Below, in pieces: positions 9,340-17,351 of a stretch of DNA of 64,000 nt. Source of the stretch: Eubacteriaceae bacterium CHKCI004. GTDB taxonomy: Bacteria; Bacillota; Clostridia; Lachnospirales; Lachnospiraceae. The notes beneath the pieces were generated by a model. It did no database searches, had not been told where the DNA came from, and worked only from the letters and a program-made list of their open reading frames with translations. The DNA is taken from contig FCNR01000021.1 in assembly GCA_900016875.1 (NCBI GenBank), positions 1 to 64,000 on the forward strand, written 5' to 3'. Both the position numbers and the translations under genes were made by a program. Numbering within the stretch: position 1 is the first letter of the stretch; every line of letters begins with the position of its first letter.

Positions 9340-9617
9340 AATCTTCCTCCTTTTTTCACGAAATTTGTTTGCCAAATGTATAAAAGCCACCCTGTCTCTA
9401 TATTTAGATATCCTCTTTTTCTGTCCTGCCCTAAATAATTATAACAAATGTTTATATTTGTCTTTTATTTTCAGTTTTCTATAACATCAGTATAACACAG
9501 GTCGCTGTCTTTAACTATCTAAACTCACTATTATCGGACAGCTATGTCCTCTGTGAGCAGCACTCCAATTTTTCCATTATAATAAATTTGAATTTTTCAT
9601 TTTCAAAAAGGGAATAC
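9340..9617. other. AT-rich non-coding stretch
   Basis: No reading frame or RNA gene recognised. It separates the second DUF6440 gene from the type I toxin-antitoxin locus. Confidence 0.4.
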
Positions 9618-9646
9618 TTGAAATAAAAAAACGCTTATGCTATACT
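9618..9646 (+). promoter_or_regulatory. Promoter of a small antisense RNA
   Basis: TTGAAA (9618-9623) and TATACT (9641-9646) with an exact 17-base spacer, placed to start a transcript near 9653 that ends at the hairpin at 9690-9719. Confidence 0.75.
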
Positions 9647-9652
9647 AGGTTC

Positions 9653-9722
9653 AGGCAAAATGACGAGAAATGCTCAATACAGCACGCAGAAAACCCGGAG
9701 ATGGCGGTCTCCGGGTTTTCCT
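9653..9722 (+). ncRNA. Putative antitoxin RNA of a type I TA locus
   Basis: A strong promoter and a strong terminator only about 70 bases apart bracket a stretch with no plausible reading frame, which predicts a short stable RNA. It runs convergently toward the small hydrophobic peptide gene at 9768-9854 and would overlap the 3' end of that mRNA at the shared hairpin, as in txpA/RatA-like systems. The role as antitoxin is inference from layout. Confidence 0.6.
9690..9719. terminator. Bidirectional terminator hairpin
   Basis: Perfect 12-base arms AAAACCCGGAGA (9690-9701) and TCTCCGGGTTTT (9708-9719) around a 6-base loop. Because the arms end in A/T runs it can terminate on both strands: the small RNA (+) and the toxin mRNA (-). 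Confidence 0.8.
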
Positions 9723-9767
9723 ATTCCGTTTTGGCAAAGGTGGCTTATACCTTCGGCTGGCTACCGC

Positions 9768-9854
9768 CTAATCATCTCCGTCCAGCCGTTTGCAAATATA
9801 GTAGGCGACTATACCTGCCATAACAGAGATTAAAAATGACGAAAATATACCCAA
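9768..9854 (-). CDS. Small hydrophobic peptide, probable type I toxin
   Basis: A 28-codon ORF starting at TTG (9852-9854) with a strong GGGGGTGA ribosome site. It encodes one membrane helix rich in Ile, Val, Ser and Ala, followed by YYICKRLDGDD, a charged tail. Short one-helix peptides ending in a YYICK-R/W-LD pattern recur in Clostridia. The own promoter is at 9902-9931, and the ribosome site can pair with an upstream CACCCC in the leader (9862-9867 against 9885-9890), which would limit translation as in known type I toxin mRNAs. Toxicity is inferred, not shown. Confidence 0.6.
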   Translation of the reverse strand: MGIFSSFLISVMAGIVAYYICKRLDGDD

Positions 9855-9901
9855 TACAGCTCACCCCCTTCCTCTACCCGTCTAGGGGTGGTAGCCCTTA
9901 A

Positions 9902-9931
9902 ATTATATCACAAAAATAAAAAATATCACAA
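9902..9931 (-). promoter_or_regulatory. Promoter of the small hydrophobic peptide gene
   Basis: On the minus strand TTGTGA (9926-9931) and TATAAT (9902-9907) are 18 bases apart. The predicted start is about 30 bases before the ribosome site. Confidence 0.6.
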
Positions 9932-9958
9932 CAGAATTATTCTTGTTTCATTCAAAAA

Positions 9959-10474
9959 TTATTTTTCCAACATTTTGTCTTCTTCGTCCTCAGCAGCATC
10001 AAGCCGCAATACCATAAACACATCGGCTCTGTCATTGGAATTATAACGCTCTTTCAGGACAAATCCTATTTTCTTATATAGAGAAATAGCTTCTCTGCTT
10101 GTGGATAATGTGTCCAGGTACATTTCTTTGTAGCCGCTGCTCCGTGCTTTGGATATTGCTGTTTTCAGCAGACGAAATCCTAGTTTTCTGCCGTGATATT
10201 GTTGTAAAAGATACAAAGATTTCAGTTCGCATTTGTCCTCATCTAATCTCTTTAGTGCAACGGTTCCAATTATATTTTCTCCGTCGAGCAGACACCAGAA
10301 ATCTTCAAAGAAAGCCTCGATGTTTCCATACATTTTATGGCGCCCATGCAGTTCCAGCCTTCTTCCTGATTCGGGCAGACAGGTCCGCAGAAATATCAGC
10401 AGACTGTCATCGTATTCTTTTTTGTATTTTTGAATTTCGAACATTTCCTCTTTCTCATGGTTAAGTGTTTCCAT
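9959..10474 (-). CDS. GNAT family N-acetyltransferase
   Basis: A 171-aa GNAT protein. CELKSLYLLQQYHGRKLGFRL holds the acetyl-CoA-binding motif (Q-Y-H-G-R-K-L-G) and EAISLYKKIGFVLKERY the C-terminal motif. This pattern resembles the YjgM/PhnO-like group but the substrate is not predictable. It is the third acetyltransferase gene of the island. Confidence 0.82.
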   Translation of the reverse strand: METLNHEKEEMFEIQKYKKEYDDSLLIFLRTCLPESGRRLELHGRHKMYGNIEAFFEDFWCLLDGENIIGTVALKRLDEDKCELKSLYLLQQYHGRKLGFRLLKTAISKARSSGYKEMYLDTLSTSREAISLYKKIGFVLKERYNSNDRADVFMVLRLDAAEDEEDKMLEK

Positions 10475-10509
10475 GATTCAAGTTTTCCTTTCTAACCCGT
10501 CACAAAATT

Positions 10510-10929
10510 TTAAAACCAATTTATTTCTTCATCTGTGAATACAGGTTGTTCTCCATGTTCATATGGATTATAATTATGCCGGTTACATCCAAATTCTTTT
10601 AATGATTTTATTTTATTGTCTGCCGTCCATTCTACCAGAGATATCCCGTCAAATTCTTCTGTTCTGCCTTCGTTCATCTCATTCTTGAAATACCACTCTA
10701 CAGCTGTTTGATCTCCTTTATGAAAAAACTGTTTGATTTCCCAGACAACAACTTTGCCGCGAGTATTCCATTCCTCAAACCAATGTTTTACGGCCTTTCG
10801 ATTATTGTATTTTGGTCCCCAGCTTTCTGTGTAAATTACATTTTCTGTAAAAATATCGTCAATACCTGTGTCCCGCTGAACAAGCCACATATCAAACCAT
10901 AAGCGGATAATTCTTTCTCTTTCATTCAT
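10510..10929 (-). CDS. SnoaL/NTF2-like protein
   Basis: A 139-aa protein with the cone-shaped NTF2-like pattern: an N-terminal helix with RIIRLWFDMWLV, ENVIYTESWGPKYNN, VKHWFEEWNTRG, and late strands with VEWYFKNEM and DGISLVEWT. Members include isomerases, dehydratases and ligand-binding proteins, so the role is open. Its start overlaps the 3' end of the truncated Nudix gene by eight bases, implying co-transcription. Confidence 0.75.
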   Translation of the reverse strand: MNERERIIRLWFDMWLVQRDTGIDDIFTENVIYTESWGPKYNNRKAVKHWFEEWNTRGKVVVWEIKQFFHKGDQTAVEWYFKNEMNEGRTEEFDGISLVEWTADNKIKSLKEFGCNRHNYNPYEHGEQPVFTDEEINWF

Positions 10930-11203
10930 AAACGCCCCTTCTCCGAGCTTCTCTGATTAATTTTGGTTGTATCAGAGGATATGTCCAATCATCGATTAAA
11001 TGCTCGGTAATCAAAATTTTTTCTATCTCACTATGTATTGGTTCAAAAGAAAATATGTCGGCAGTGAAAAGCATTCCGAATGTTTCCTCGTCTGCCTTAT
11101 CATTTACTCTTGTTTTCCCCGTAACCGAATATACGCAAACCGGTTCCATATGAAATTCTACCGCTCCTGTTTCTTCTTTCAGTTCTCTTTTGGCTGTGGT
11201 CAT
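10922..11203 (-). pseudogene. 5'-truncated Nudix hydrolase gene
   Basis: The 93-aa frame opens in the middle of the Nudix box: only the second half, AKRELKEETGA, is present, and the preceding Gly and Glu of the G-x5-E-x7-REUxEExGU signature and the whole N-terminal sheet are missing. The remaining part (VCVYSVTG through ALIR-like helix) is a normal Nudix C-terminus. It overlaps the stop of the upstream acetyltransferase gene by four bases (ATGA), so it is probably still translated, but catalysis is unlikely without the missing metal ligand region. Confidence 0.65.
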
Positions 11204-11652
11204 CTCACTTCCTGCCGCTCAAACTTCATAGGCGTATATCGCATACCGTCGGCCAGCTGCTCTGTGTCTAGATCAGAGAATCCCAGTTTATGGTAAACTG
11301 GCACGGCGTATGGTGAAGAGTTGACCGTGATTGTCTCCTGAGGGCTGTTTTTCAGAAAATGTTCCCATAATTTTCTGCCTATGCCCTTCCTGTGATCCTG
11401 CGCTTTCACAAAGAAACAGCAAATGTGTTTTCGGTTCTCGTTGGAGGCTATCACGCCTTTCAGCTCGTCTTTGTCATATGCGCCCCAGAACTCCAGCGTC
11501 TGAATGATCTCTTCGTTTTCGATGAAATCTTTAAAGGATTGTATGCCCTCTTCTGAGTAATCCGGAGCTTCAAACTGTAGAAATGTCGTCCATATGAGGG
11601 AAAGGGCGTCGGGTATCTGCGTATTATTTATCTTTTTGATATTTATTTCCAT
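11200..11652 (-). CDS. GNAT family N-acetyltransferase
   Basis: A 150-aa GNAT protein with the acetyl-CoA motif DHRKGIGRKLWEHFL and the C-terminal AVPVYHKLGF. The end (MRYTPMKFER) is typical for the family, so the gene is complete. It is joined by an ATGA overlap to a truncated Nudix gene, which marks a likely recombination joint just after its stop. Fourth acetyltransferase of the island; substrate unknown. Confidence 0.82.
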   Translation of the reverse strand: MEINIKKINNTQIPDALSLIWTTFLQFEAPDYSEEGIQSFKDFIENEEIIQTLEFWGAYDKDELKGVIASNENRKHICCFFVKAQDHRKGIGRKLWEHFLKNSPQETITVNSSPYAVPVYHKLGFSDLDTEQLADGMRYTPMKFERQEVR

Positions 11653-11669
11653 ATAGTACCTTCGCTTTC

Positions 11670-12044
11670 TCAGTATATTTCTATGATTTTATAACCCGCC
11701 CGGCTGAGGGCATCCAGCGCTTTCTGATAGTTTTCTTCTTTTGTCAGTATGTAATCGGTGTTAAAGGTCGATATGACAAAGATTCCGATTTTGTTTTCTG
11801 CCAGTATCCGGGAAATGTCCGCCAGTATTCCGATGAGCGAAAAGTCCAGCACACCCTGAATCCGAAACATTTTCCATCCGTCTTCCCGATCTGTCGTGTT
11901 ATCTGGTGCCTTATCTGTCGGACACACCAGTGAATTTTCCTCGTCGGTTTTGCCTGTAAAGCAAAACTCCGTATGTTCGTCCACAAGCGAGTAATCCTCG
12001 ACCTTGCACACAGAAAAAGTACCGGGCAGTTTTTTGATTTCCAT
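11670..12044 (-). CDS. ACT domain-containing protein
   Basis: A 124-aa protein of the small ACT-domain family (two ACT-like halves, second one FRIQGVLDFSLIGILADISRILAENKIGIFVISTFNTDYI is the clear one, described here by its positions 78-117). ACT domains bind amino acids or nucleobases and regulate enzymes; stand-alone ones have no settled role. The ATG at 12042-12044 is chosen because GGAGG stands seven bases before it; an upstream in-frame ATG lies on top of that site. Confidence 0.75.
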   Translation of the reverse strand: MEIKKLPGTFSVCKVEDYSLVDEHTEFCFTGKTDEENSLVCPTDKAPDNTTDREDGWKMFRIQGVLDFSLIGILADISRILAENKIGIFVISTFNTDYILTKEENYQKALDALSRAGYKIIEIY

Positions 12045-12080
12045 GGTCATCCCTCCTCTGTAAATGTACAATGTTCTTTT

Positions 12081-12443
12081 TTACCTCTCCGTATGACGTT
12101 TCCCGTCCTGTCTTCTTTTGCAGATTGTATTGCCCAGGATTATCATAATGATGGCGTCCGCCAGAATGATCCCGGCGGCGATGTATACAAATTCCGCTGG
12201 CAGTACATTTTCAAAGAGACCTGTCACGACGAGCAGCAGGGTAATGACCGTCATCCCTATTCCGAATACTCTGCATAATTTTTTCGTGTTATATTTTGCT
12301 TTTTCTTCTTTGGAGGCTGTGTTATAGCCCGCGATCAGCCAGCTTCCGCGGCCGGACAGAAAAAGAACGGACAAAGCGGCAAAAAGAATAATCACAACCC
12401 ACAGGACCCAGTCCGGGCCGTTTGAAATATCAGATAATTTCAT
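12081..12443 (-). CDS. DUF3784 family membrane protein
   Basis: A 120-aa protein with three predicted membrane helices and the family pattern GRGSWLIAGYNTASKEEKAKYN followed by KKLCR between the first and second helix. Paralogue of the gene at 5756-6082. Function unknown. It begins the minus-strand run of accessory genes. Confidence 0.75.
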   Translation of the reverse strand: MKLSDISNGPDWVLWVVIILFAALSVLFLSGRGSWLIAGYNTASKEEKAKYNTKKLCRVFGIGMTVITLLLVVTGLFENVLPAEFVYIAAGIILADAIIMIILGNTICKRRQDGKRHTER

Positions 12444-12555
12444 CTGGCAGAACCTCCCTCCATCGGTTTTATTTTAGATATTATACAATATAGTTTTTAC
12501 AATATTCAATCGGTATCGTGCTTATTTTAGCATTCAGGATGATTCTCATATATGG

Positions 12556-12584
12556 TTGAAAAAATACCGATCTTCATATAGAAT
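12556..12584 (+). promoter_or_regulatory. Promoter of the ECF sigma operon
   Basis: TTGAAA (12556-12561) and TAGAAT (12579-12584), 17 bases apart, about 100 bases before the sigma-factor start. The rest of the 240-base gap holds no gene. Confidence 0.55.
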
Positions 12585-12683
12585 ATGTACTATAGCCTTG
12601 TGACACATAATAATTAGGGCAAAGACATTTTTCTTTTTGTTCTGCTCATTTTATGACATGATTTTTTGAAAGGCGGTATAATC

Positions 12684-13265
12684 TTGAAAGAGTATTTTTC
12701 CGAACAAGAGGCAGCAATCATAACTGACGAAGAATATTACCGCCGCTATCTGAATGGCGATGAAGAATGCCTTGATGCATTAATGAAGCGTCATGAGACT
12801 TCACTGATCTTATACATAACTGGCTATTTACATGATATCCACGCGGCGGAAGATCTGATGATCGATGTTTTCACTTATCTGTTTACCAAAAAGCCGTGCA
12901 TTCAGGATGGAAAGCTGAAATCTTATCTCTATAAAACTGCCCGGCATATGGCGCTTCGTCATAAACATAAATGGAAATCTTGTTTCAGTCTGGATATTCT
13001 GGAAGAAGAACCCGAAAGTAAAGTATTGGTAGAAGAAATTGTCATAACTGCAGAAAAACATCACATTCTGCGTTTGTGCATGGAACAGTTGAATCCCGTT
13101 TACCGTGAAGCGCTTTACCTGATTTATTTTGAAGATATGACTTACCAGGAGGCGGGAACAGTCATGAGAAAGAGCATTAAGCAGATCACAAACATCGTAT
13201 ATCGTGGAAAACAAACTTTACGAAAACTTTTAGAGAAGGAGGGCATTTCTGATGCGCAGTCATGA
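12684..13265 (+). CDS. ECF-type RNA polymerase sigma factor
   Basis: A 193-aa sigma-70 family protein. Region 2 is visible in LMKRHETSLILYITGYLHDIHAAEDLMIDVFTYLF (residues about 35-70) and region 4 in LNPVYREALYLIYFEDMTYQEAGTVM (about 130-160), with no region 3, as in extracytoplasmic-function sigma factors. The TTG at 12684-12686 is chosen because AAAGGCGG precedes it at the right spacing. The next gene overlaps its end by 14 bases. Together with two membrane proteins and a PrsW-like protease it forms a likely signalling operon. The target promoters are unknown. Confidence 0.88.
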   Translation: MKEYFSEQEAAIITDEEYYRRYLNGDEECLDALMKRHETSLILYITGYLHDIHAAEDLMIDVFTYLFTKKPCIQDGKLKSYLYKTARHMALRHKHKWKSCFSLDILEEEPESKVLVEEIVITAEKHHILRLCMEQLNPVYREALYLIYFEDMTYQEAGTVMRKSIKQITNIVYRGKQTLRKLLEKEGISDAQS

Positions 13266-13608
13266 AGAACGGGTTGCCGCTGTCAGACAGCGAATCATAG
13301 AAGCAGAACATCAAAAGAAGCTGCATCACAGTCAGATTATCACTGCCTGCTCCGCGGCAGCCTGCCTTATATTAATCATCACTTTATCTGTTCTTATGCC
13401 CGGCGTTATTTCGCAGATTACCACAGACAATTACACCGGTTTCGCATCAACGGCAAGTATATTCAGCAGCAGCGAATCTATTGGTTATATCATAATCGGC
13501 GTGCTTTCTTTTTTACTGGGCGTATGCGTCACAATCCTGTGTTTCCGCCTCAGCAGATCTCAGCAGAACAATAAAAAAGAGGAAAACAGCAATGCCGGAA
13601 ATCATTGA
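13252..13608 (+). CDS. Two-helix membrane protein, candidate anti-sigma factor
   Basis: A 118-aa protein with a charged cytoplasmic N-terminus of about 27 residues, a membrane helix (ITACSAAACLILIITLSVL), an outer loop, and a second helix (IIIGVLSFLLGVCVTILCF), then a charged tail. No zinc anti-sigma motif is seen. Its overlap with the sigma gene suggests it is the partner that holds the sigma factor at the membrane, by analogy with other ECF operons. That role is inference; I do not recognise the family. Confidence 0.6.
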   Translation: MRSHEERVAAVRQRIIEAEHQKKLHHSQIITACSAAACLILIITLSVLMPGVISQITTDNYTGFASTASIFSSSESIGYIIIGVLSFLLGVCVTILCFRLSRSQQNNKKEENSNAGNH

Positions 13609-14221
13609 TAATTTATCTCAACTTTTCGCTATGCTGCTGGGCTGTATCTTCTCAGGCATATTCTATCTAAAAGACCGGAGGCAGCCTTACTTCATCCTAT
13701 TCTGTTTTTACGGCTGCTTTGCCCTTGCCGGACTATACTGGCTGCTCTATGCGATTTTGATCACTGATACATCACCCATATTCTATGTATCGGACATTGG
13801 CTGGATTGCGGGATTTCTCTTTTTGCTCCTTCTCCAGGATTCCCTTACTCTAACGGAAGAGCGATCTTTTCAATGCCGGAGCATGTGGCTTGCCCCACTG
13901 ACCGTTGTACCGCTGACCATTTATTATATGAGTATTGGAAATGCTGTTTATAATCTGGTTACCGGCTGTATGATGCTGCTATTTCTGAGGCGCTCTCTGC
14001 GCGGATTTATCTTTTGGAAACAGCAGCCGGGGCAGAACCGAAAACAAATCTTTTTTCATCTTACCGCCATTATTTTTGTGATTCTGGAAAACTGTCTGTG
14101 GCTCTCCAGTTATCCATGGCTGGGTGACGGGTGGACAAACCCTTACTTCTGGATTGATTTTGCCGTTACTGCCACTCTTTTTTCTTTCTTAATTTCTGTA
14201 AAAAAGGCGGTGAATCCATGA
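13592..14221 (+). CDS. Polytopic membrane protein of unknown function
   Basis: A 209-aa protein with about six hydrophobic segments and short loops. It overlaps both neighbours (17 bases with the preceding gene, 4 with the next: ATGA), so the four genes are one tightly coupled unit. No recognisable catalytic motif. It could be a sensor or partner of the PrsW-like protease. Confidence 0.6.
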   Translation: MPEIIDNLSQLFAMLLGCIFSGIFYLKDRRQPYFILFCFYGCFALAGLYWLLYAILITDTSPIFYVSDIGWIAGFLFLLLLQDSLTLTEERSFQCRSMWLAPLTVVPLTIYYMSIGNAVYNLVTGCMMLLFLRRSLRGFIFWKQQPGQNRKQIFFHLTAIIFVILENCLWLSSYPWLGDGWTNPYFWIDFAVTATLFSFLISVKKAVNP

Positions 14222-14862
14222 TCGATATTAATAATGTTTTTGTCTGCATTGCCGCACCTTTGCTGGCAGCTTCTTTCTGTCTGGGAAAAAAATATTTTCA
14301 TCCTGTTTTTTTTATGCTCACAGGAATGGGCGTGTGCCTTCTTTCGGCCTATATCAATACTTTTATCGCCGCCCTTTACCAGACCACTGCCTTTCACGCC
14401 GCCACAGAAATCGCTCCGGTCATTGAGGAAGTGATGAAGCTTCTGCCGCTGCTCTTTTATCTTTTAATCTTTGAACCGGAACCAGAGCATATTAAGCCTT
14501 CCATACTGAGCATCGCCGCCGGTTTTGCCACCTTTGAAAATATCTGTTATCTGGTACAAAACGGAACGACGAATTTTGGTTTTCTTTTAATCCGCGGCTT
14601 TGGCACCGGAGCCATGCACATTCTCTGCGGCGCTGTCATCGGATACGGACTTATCTATGTATGGCGTAGGACGTGGCTGAAGCTGGCCGGAACATTCGGT
14701 CTGCTCGGGGTGTGTATTGTTTTCCATGGAATCTATAATCTGCTCATCGCCTACGGCGGCAGAATACAGTACATCGCCTATCTTCTGCCCATGGTCATCA
14801 TCATACTGGGCATTTCGACCGGAAAAATGTTACTTCCCCATCTGCATTCAGACAAATACTGA
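14218..14862 (+). CDS. PrsW-like intramembrane protease
   Basis: A 214-aa membrane protein with the PrsW signatures: E70-E71-x-x-K74 (in APVIEEVMKLL), FATFEN around Glu107, GAMH at His134 and His170 in VFHGIYN. PrsW of B. subtilis makes the first cut in an anti-sigma factor (RsiW) to release an ECF sigma factor. Here it lies three genes after an ECF sigma factor, so the same job on the 118-aa membrane protein is plausible. An intrinsic terminator follows. Confidence 0.78.
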   Translation: MIDINNVFVCIAAPLLAASFCLGKKYFHPVFFMLTGMGVCLLSAYINTFIAALYQTTAFHAATEIAPVIEEVMKLLPLLFYLLIFEPEPEHIKPSILSIAAGFATFENICYLVQNGTTNFGFLLIRGFGTGAMHILCGAVIGYGLIYVWRRTWLKLAGTFGLLGVCIVFHGIYNLLIAYGGRIQYIAYLLPMVIIILGISTGKMLLPHLHSDKY

Positions 14863-14871
14863 TTTCCTACT

Positions 14872-14898
14872 GAGCTGTCGTAAGACAGCTCTTTTTTT
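14872..14898 (+). terminator. Terminator of the ECF sigma operon
   Basis: Eight-base arms GAGCTGTC (14872-14879) and GACAGCTC (14884-14891) with a GTAA loop and a run of seven T. Confidence 0.9.
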
Positions 14899-15092
14899 GT
14901 GACATAAGCGTCCATGCTCATCATGGGGTTTTGTGTATAAAATTCTTTATTCTGCAAGTTTTTTATTCTGCGCAAATTTTTCTGCAAAATTTTTTAAAAA
15001 TTTTATTTGCAGGTGAGAGTTTTTCGTGAATTTTGTACCTGTATAAGTAGAAGGTCTTTTTGTCAAAAAATGCAAAAAAAGGAGGGAAAAGT

Positions 15093-17180
15093 ATGACGAA
15101 ACGACTATTGACCGCATGTGTATGCATATGCATGCTGCTCACGCTGCTGCCGGCAACAGTCCTCGCGGCAAATCCAACTTATTACGGCATTTTCATAGCC
15201 GGAACGGAAATCACCGATGAAAACTGCAGCAACATTACAAACGAATTCATCAAAGAAGGCCGGGTATCCTATGACCCGGTCACGGAAACACTGACCCTGG
15301 ATAACGCCACCATCGAATGTTCTGAAGAGTACGGTGCCATCATTGCAATTCGTTTTTTCAAGGGGGACAATCTTACTATCCGGCTGATCGGCGACAATAC
15401 GTTAACTGCTCACGGTAAGAATTACAGATGTATTTACGGCTCAGTGTCCGATGTTACAATTCAGGGAACGAAAGAAGATTCCCTTACTCTGGAAAGTGAT
15501 GGAGACAGCTTACAAGTAGATCAAAACAATCTCACCATTGACGGCTGTACCATCAATGTAACCTCACACAATTGGGGCGGCATTCAGGCGTGGGGAGGTA
15601 CTCTGTCCATACAAAATGGCGCTGATATTACTGTGAACAGCTATGAACTCTCCCTTGTTGGTGAGAATGGTATTACCATTACCGACAGTACCGCAGACGC
15701 CGTCGCCAGCGGAGAGGAATGCAACACCATAAACAGCAATTCTGGCAACATAACAATCCGTAATTCCATCGTCAGGGCCATCGGAACATCTGAACTGGCT
15801 TATCCTGCTGTTTATGCCTGGGAGGGTATCACTGTTGAAAATAACAGCACTGTCACAGCAGAAAGTTCTGGTATGCGGGGCATTTTTACTGATGGCAGCA
15901 TGACCGTGAGCGGCAGCACCATAATGGCGACCGGCACCACTTATGAAGGACTGGTGGCAGTGGAATCTTTGACCGTCGACCATTCCAACCTGACGGCTTC
16001 CGGCAAACCTGATGATCAAACACCTGCTATCATTACAAACTGTCTGAATATTACCGCTTCCGATATGACTGCCAAAGGCGGCGTACAATTACGGGATTTG
16101 TCCGGCGGCGCAGCAATAGAAAGATCTTTCACCATCACTCCTGATAACGGAGCACTGGCAGAGTTCAAAGTGGACGACTCCAACTGGGACGGTTCCGCTG
16201 CCGTGCATTTTAAGGCAGACGCAGAATCTCCTTATGATGCCAAAGTGTCTTTCAGTGATGAGGAAATGAACCAGCTTACCACCTACCGTTACGTTCGTAT
16301 TGGAGAACATATCCATGCAGGCGGAACCGCCACCTGCCACGATAAAGCGATTTGTTCTGACTGCGGCCGGGAGTACGGCGATGTTGATCCTGACAATCAT
16401 GTCTGGGAGGACCATTTTACTGTGGATAAGGAGCCTACCTACACGGAAGAGGGAAGGCAGTCCATCCACTGCAAATATTGCGACGCCACAAAAGACATCC
16501 GGGCAATCAGACCTCTGGAAGATAAAACGCCGGATTCCGCACCAGCGGATACTGCTGTCTCAGCAGAGGAAAAAGAAAGAAACGCCATAAAGCTTAACCG
16601 GAAAACAAACACTGCATTTAAAAACAAAAACCTGAAAGTGACCTGGCCAAAAATCAAGGGAGTCGACGGCTATGATATCTATGTGTCAGTCTGCGGAAAG
16701 AAATTTAAAGGCGTAACCGCATCTGTGACCGGAAATCAAAACAGGTCTGTGATGCGGGCAACGATCAAAAAAGTGGCCGGAAAGAAGCTTAAGAGAAATA
16801 AAATTTATAAAATGCAGGTGCGGGCTTACCGTATGACCGGCGGCGAGAAAGAGTATATCGCCGACGGAGCAATTCTTCATGTGGTATCTGACAAAAACCC
16901 GGTATACACCAACGCAAAGAAAGTCCGCGTCAGCAAAAAGAAGTATTCCATAAAGGCCGGAAATACATCCAGAATCCGGGCATCTATTATCAAACAGAAT
17001 AGAAATAAACGCCTGCTTTCAGAAGGACACGGCCCACAGCTTTCTTACGTAAGCAGCAATAAATCTGTTGCGACCGTATCAAGAAACGGTAAAATCACTG
17101 CGAAAAGGAAAGGCTCCTGTACGATTTATGTCCGGGCTCTGAATGGACAATCTGAAAAAATAACTGTAAAGGTACGATAA
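15093..17180 (+). CDS. Secreted surface protein with beta-helix-like and Ig-like domains
   Basis: A 695-aa exported protein. A signal peptide (about residues 1-26, ending TVLA) is followed by a region of about 330 residues rich in short G/N/T-strand repeats, resembling right-handed beta-helix or carbohydrate-binding surface domains. Next come two paired CxxC elements (CHDKAICSDCGREYG and CKYCDA, near 405-470), a fibronectin-III-like segment (near 520-600), and a C-terminal Big_2-type Ig-like domain with KSVATVSRNGKITAKRKGS. No LPxTG sorting signal is seen, so it is released or held non-covalently. The ATG at 15093 follows AAAGGAGGG. It stands right after the ECF sigma operon and could be one of its targets, which is untested. 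Confidence 0.75.
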   Translation: MTKRLLTACVCICMLLTLLPATVLAANPTYYGIFIAGTEITDENCSNITNEFIKEGRVSYDPVTETLTLDNATIECSEEYGAIIAIRFFKGDNLTIRLIGDNTLTAHGKNYRCIYGSVSDVTIQGTKEDSLTLESDGDSLQVDQNNLTIDGCTINVTSHNWGGIQAWGGTLSIQNGADITVNSYELSLVGENGITITDSTADAVASGEECNTINSNSGNITIRNSIVRAIGTSELAYPAVYAWEGITVENNSTVTAESSGMRGIFTDGSMTVSGSTIMATGTTYEGLVAVESLTVDHSNLTASGKPDDQTPAIITNCLNITASDMTAKGGVQLRDLSGGAAIERSFTITPDNGALAEFKVDDSNWDGSAAVHFKADAESPYDAKVSFSDEEMNQLTTYRYVRIGEHIHAGGTATCHDKAICSDCGREYGDVDPDNHVWEDHFTVDKEPTYTEEGRQSIHCKYCDATKDIRAIRPLEDKTPDSAPADTAVSAEEKERNAIKLNRKTNTAFKNKNLKVTWPKIKGVDGYDIYVSVCGKKFKGVTASVTGNQNRSVMRATIKKVAGKKLKRNKIYKMQVRAYRMTGGEKEYIADGAILHVVSDKNPVYTNAKKVRVSKKKYSIKAGNTSRIRASIIKQNRNKRLLSEGHGPQLSYVSSNKSVATVSRNGKITAKRKGSCTIYVRALNGQSEKITVKVR

Positions 17181-17238
17181 ACACAAACCGGGCACAGAAG
17201 GATAAATTTACCAAAGGATAATGGTTACAAGGAACCAA

Positions 17239-17270
17239 AGGGGCAGAACCAGCAAAATGGTTCTGCCCCT
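17239..17270. terminator. Strong hairpin between converging genes
   Basis: Perfect 13-base arms AGGGGCAGAACCA and TGGTTCTGCCCCT around GCAAAA, inside a larger inverted repeat (GGTTA 17223-17227, TAACC 17273-17277). There is no T run, but its place between the surface protein gene and the converging ABC permease fits a bidirectional terminator. Confidence 0.6.
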
Positions 17271-17351
17271 GATAACCAGACATATCTTATATCAATTTAC
17301 ACAAAACTTGAAGCGGTCTCTCCTCGCATTTTTTCTACCATGGAGCCGGAC

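Noticed and set aside
9768-9854. Fst/Ldr family assignment for the small peptide
   Set aside because: The sequence does not clearly match those families; only the general type I layout is supported.
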